From contig CAKKSJ010000217.1 in NCBI GenBank assembly GCA_919902965.1, positions 1 through 6,014 on the forward strand: a DNA stretch of 6,014 nucleotides, written 5' to 3'. The position numbers and the translations under genes were made by a program. A model generated the notes under the pieces. It was not told the origin of the DNA. It did not search any database and saw only the letters and a list, made by a program, of their open reading frames with translations. Origin of the DNA: Burkholderiales bacterium (lineage in GTDB: Bacteria; Pseudomonadota; Gammaproteobacteria; Burkholderiales; SG8-39). Below, piece by piece: positions 5,947-6,014 of the stretch (the first letter of the stretch is position 1; each line of letters starts with the position of its first letter).

Positions 5947-6001
5947 CGAGGGGACATCCCCCGAGGGGACTTCCTTCGGGGCGCATCCCATCGTGCTCCC
6001 C
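5947..6001. repeat. G/C-tract repeat cluster with mutually exclusive hairpins
   Basis: CGAGGGGAC occurs twice in tandem (5947-5955 and 5962-5970, period 15). Three stems can form on the plus strand. GGGG-ACAT-CCCC occupies 5950-5961. CCCCGAGGG (5959-5967) pairs with CCTTCGGGG (5973-5981) as nine base pairs, including one G-U, around a five-base loop. GGGGCGCA (5978-5985) pairs with TGCTCCCC (5994-6001) with one mismatch and an eight-base loop. Neighbouring stems share bases, so they compete. No T run follows, so these are not simple terminators. No ORF of plausible coding character covers the region. It resembles REP-like intergenic repeats of proteobacteria; that is a resemblance only. Confidence 0.4.
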
Positions 6002-6014
6002 TAAATCAAGGGCC

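Noticed and set aside
5899..6001. A c-di-GMP riboswitch upstream of the PAS-EAL gene
   Set aside because: Attractive given the gene, but I cannot find the conserved GEMM-type core sequences or a matching arrangement of stems. The stems seen are short G/C-tract hairpins.
5177..6004. A 275-codon plus-strand open frame reaching the right end
   Set aside because: Mostly antisense to the N-terminal half of the PAS-EAL gene; low-complexity His/Gln/Arg runs; its end crosses the inverted-repeat block. No recognisable protein family.

Overview
The window is high-GC DNA with tightly packed bacterial genes. The protein types are two cyclic-di-GMP signalling proteins and acyl-CoA / 2-oxo-acid metabolism enzymes. 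Their sequence style suggests a proteobacterium, most likely a betaproteobacterium. That assignment rests on recognition of family style and was not checked by a search. I see no rRNA, tRNA, CRISPR array, prophage gene or transposase gene.

Layout from left to right. (1) Bases 1-1218, plus strand: the 3' part of a GGDEF-EAL protein whose N-terminus lies off the window; both catalytic domains keep their key residues. (2) Bases 4023-1205, minus strand: a compact three-gene operon. In transcription order it encodes an FMN-dependent alpha-hydroxy-acid dehydrogenase/oxidase (4023-2941), an isocitrate lyase/PEP mutase superfamily enzyme resembling PA4872-type oxaloacetate decarboxylase (2901-2041), and a crotonase-fold enoyl-CoA hydratase resembling methylglutaconyl-CoA hydratase (2002-1205). 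The gaps are 39 and 38 bases, with Shine-Dalgarno-like sequences before genes 2 and 3. The last gene overlaps the convergent GGDEF-EAL gene by 14 bases. (3) Bases 4024-4216: an intergenic region with a candidate sigma-70 promoter (TTGACA, 18-base spacer, TTCAAT) and an 8-base direct repeat spanning it. (4) Bases 5860-4217, minus strand: a membrane-anchored PAS-EAL protein whose EAL site is partly degenerate (DDFG has become DGFG). (5) Bases 5861-6014: a non-coding stretch dense in inverted repeats, possibly a dispersed repeat or a structured leader.

Working model (inference): the dehydrogenase oxidises a 2-hydroxy acid to a 2-oxo acid. The PEP-mutase-family enzyme then decarboxylates or cleaves that kind of product, and the hydratase handles a related CoA ester. 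The substrate cannot be read from the sequence. The operon lies between two c-di-GMP genes, but nothing here proves a functional link. I found no clear evidence of a wholly new system. The most unusual points are the degenerate EAL site, the altered substrate pocket of the PEP-mutase-family enzyme, the composition of the operon, and the repeat-rich right end.
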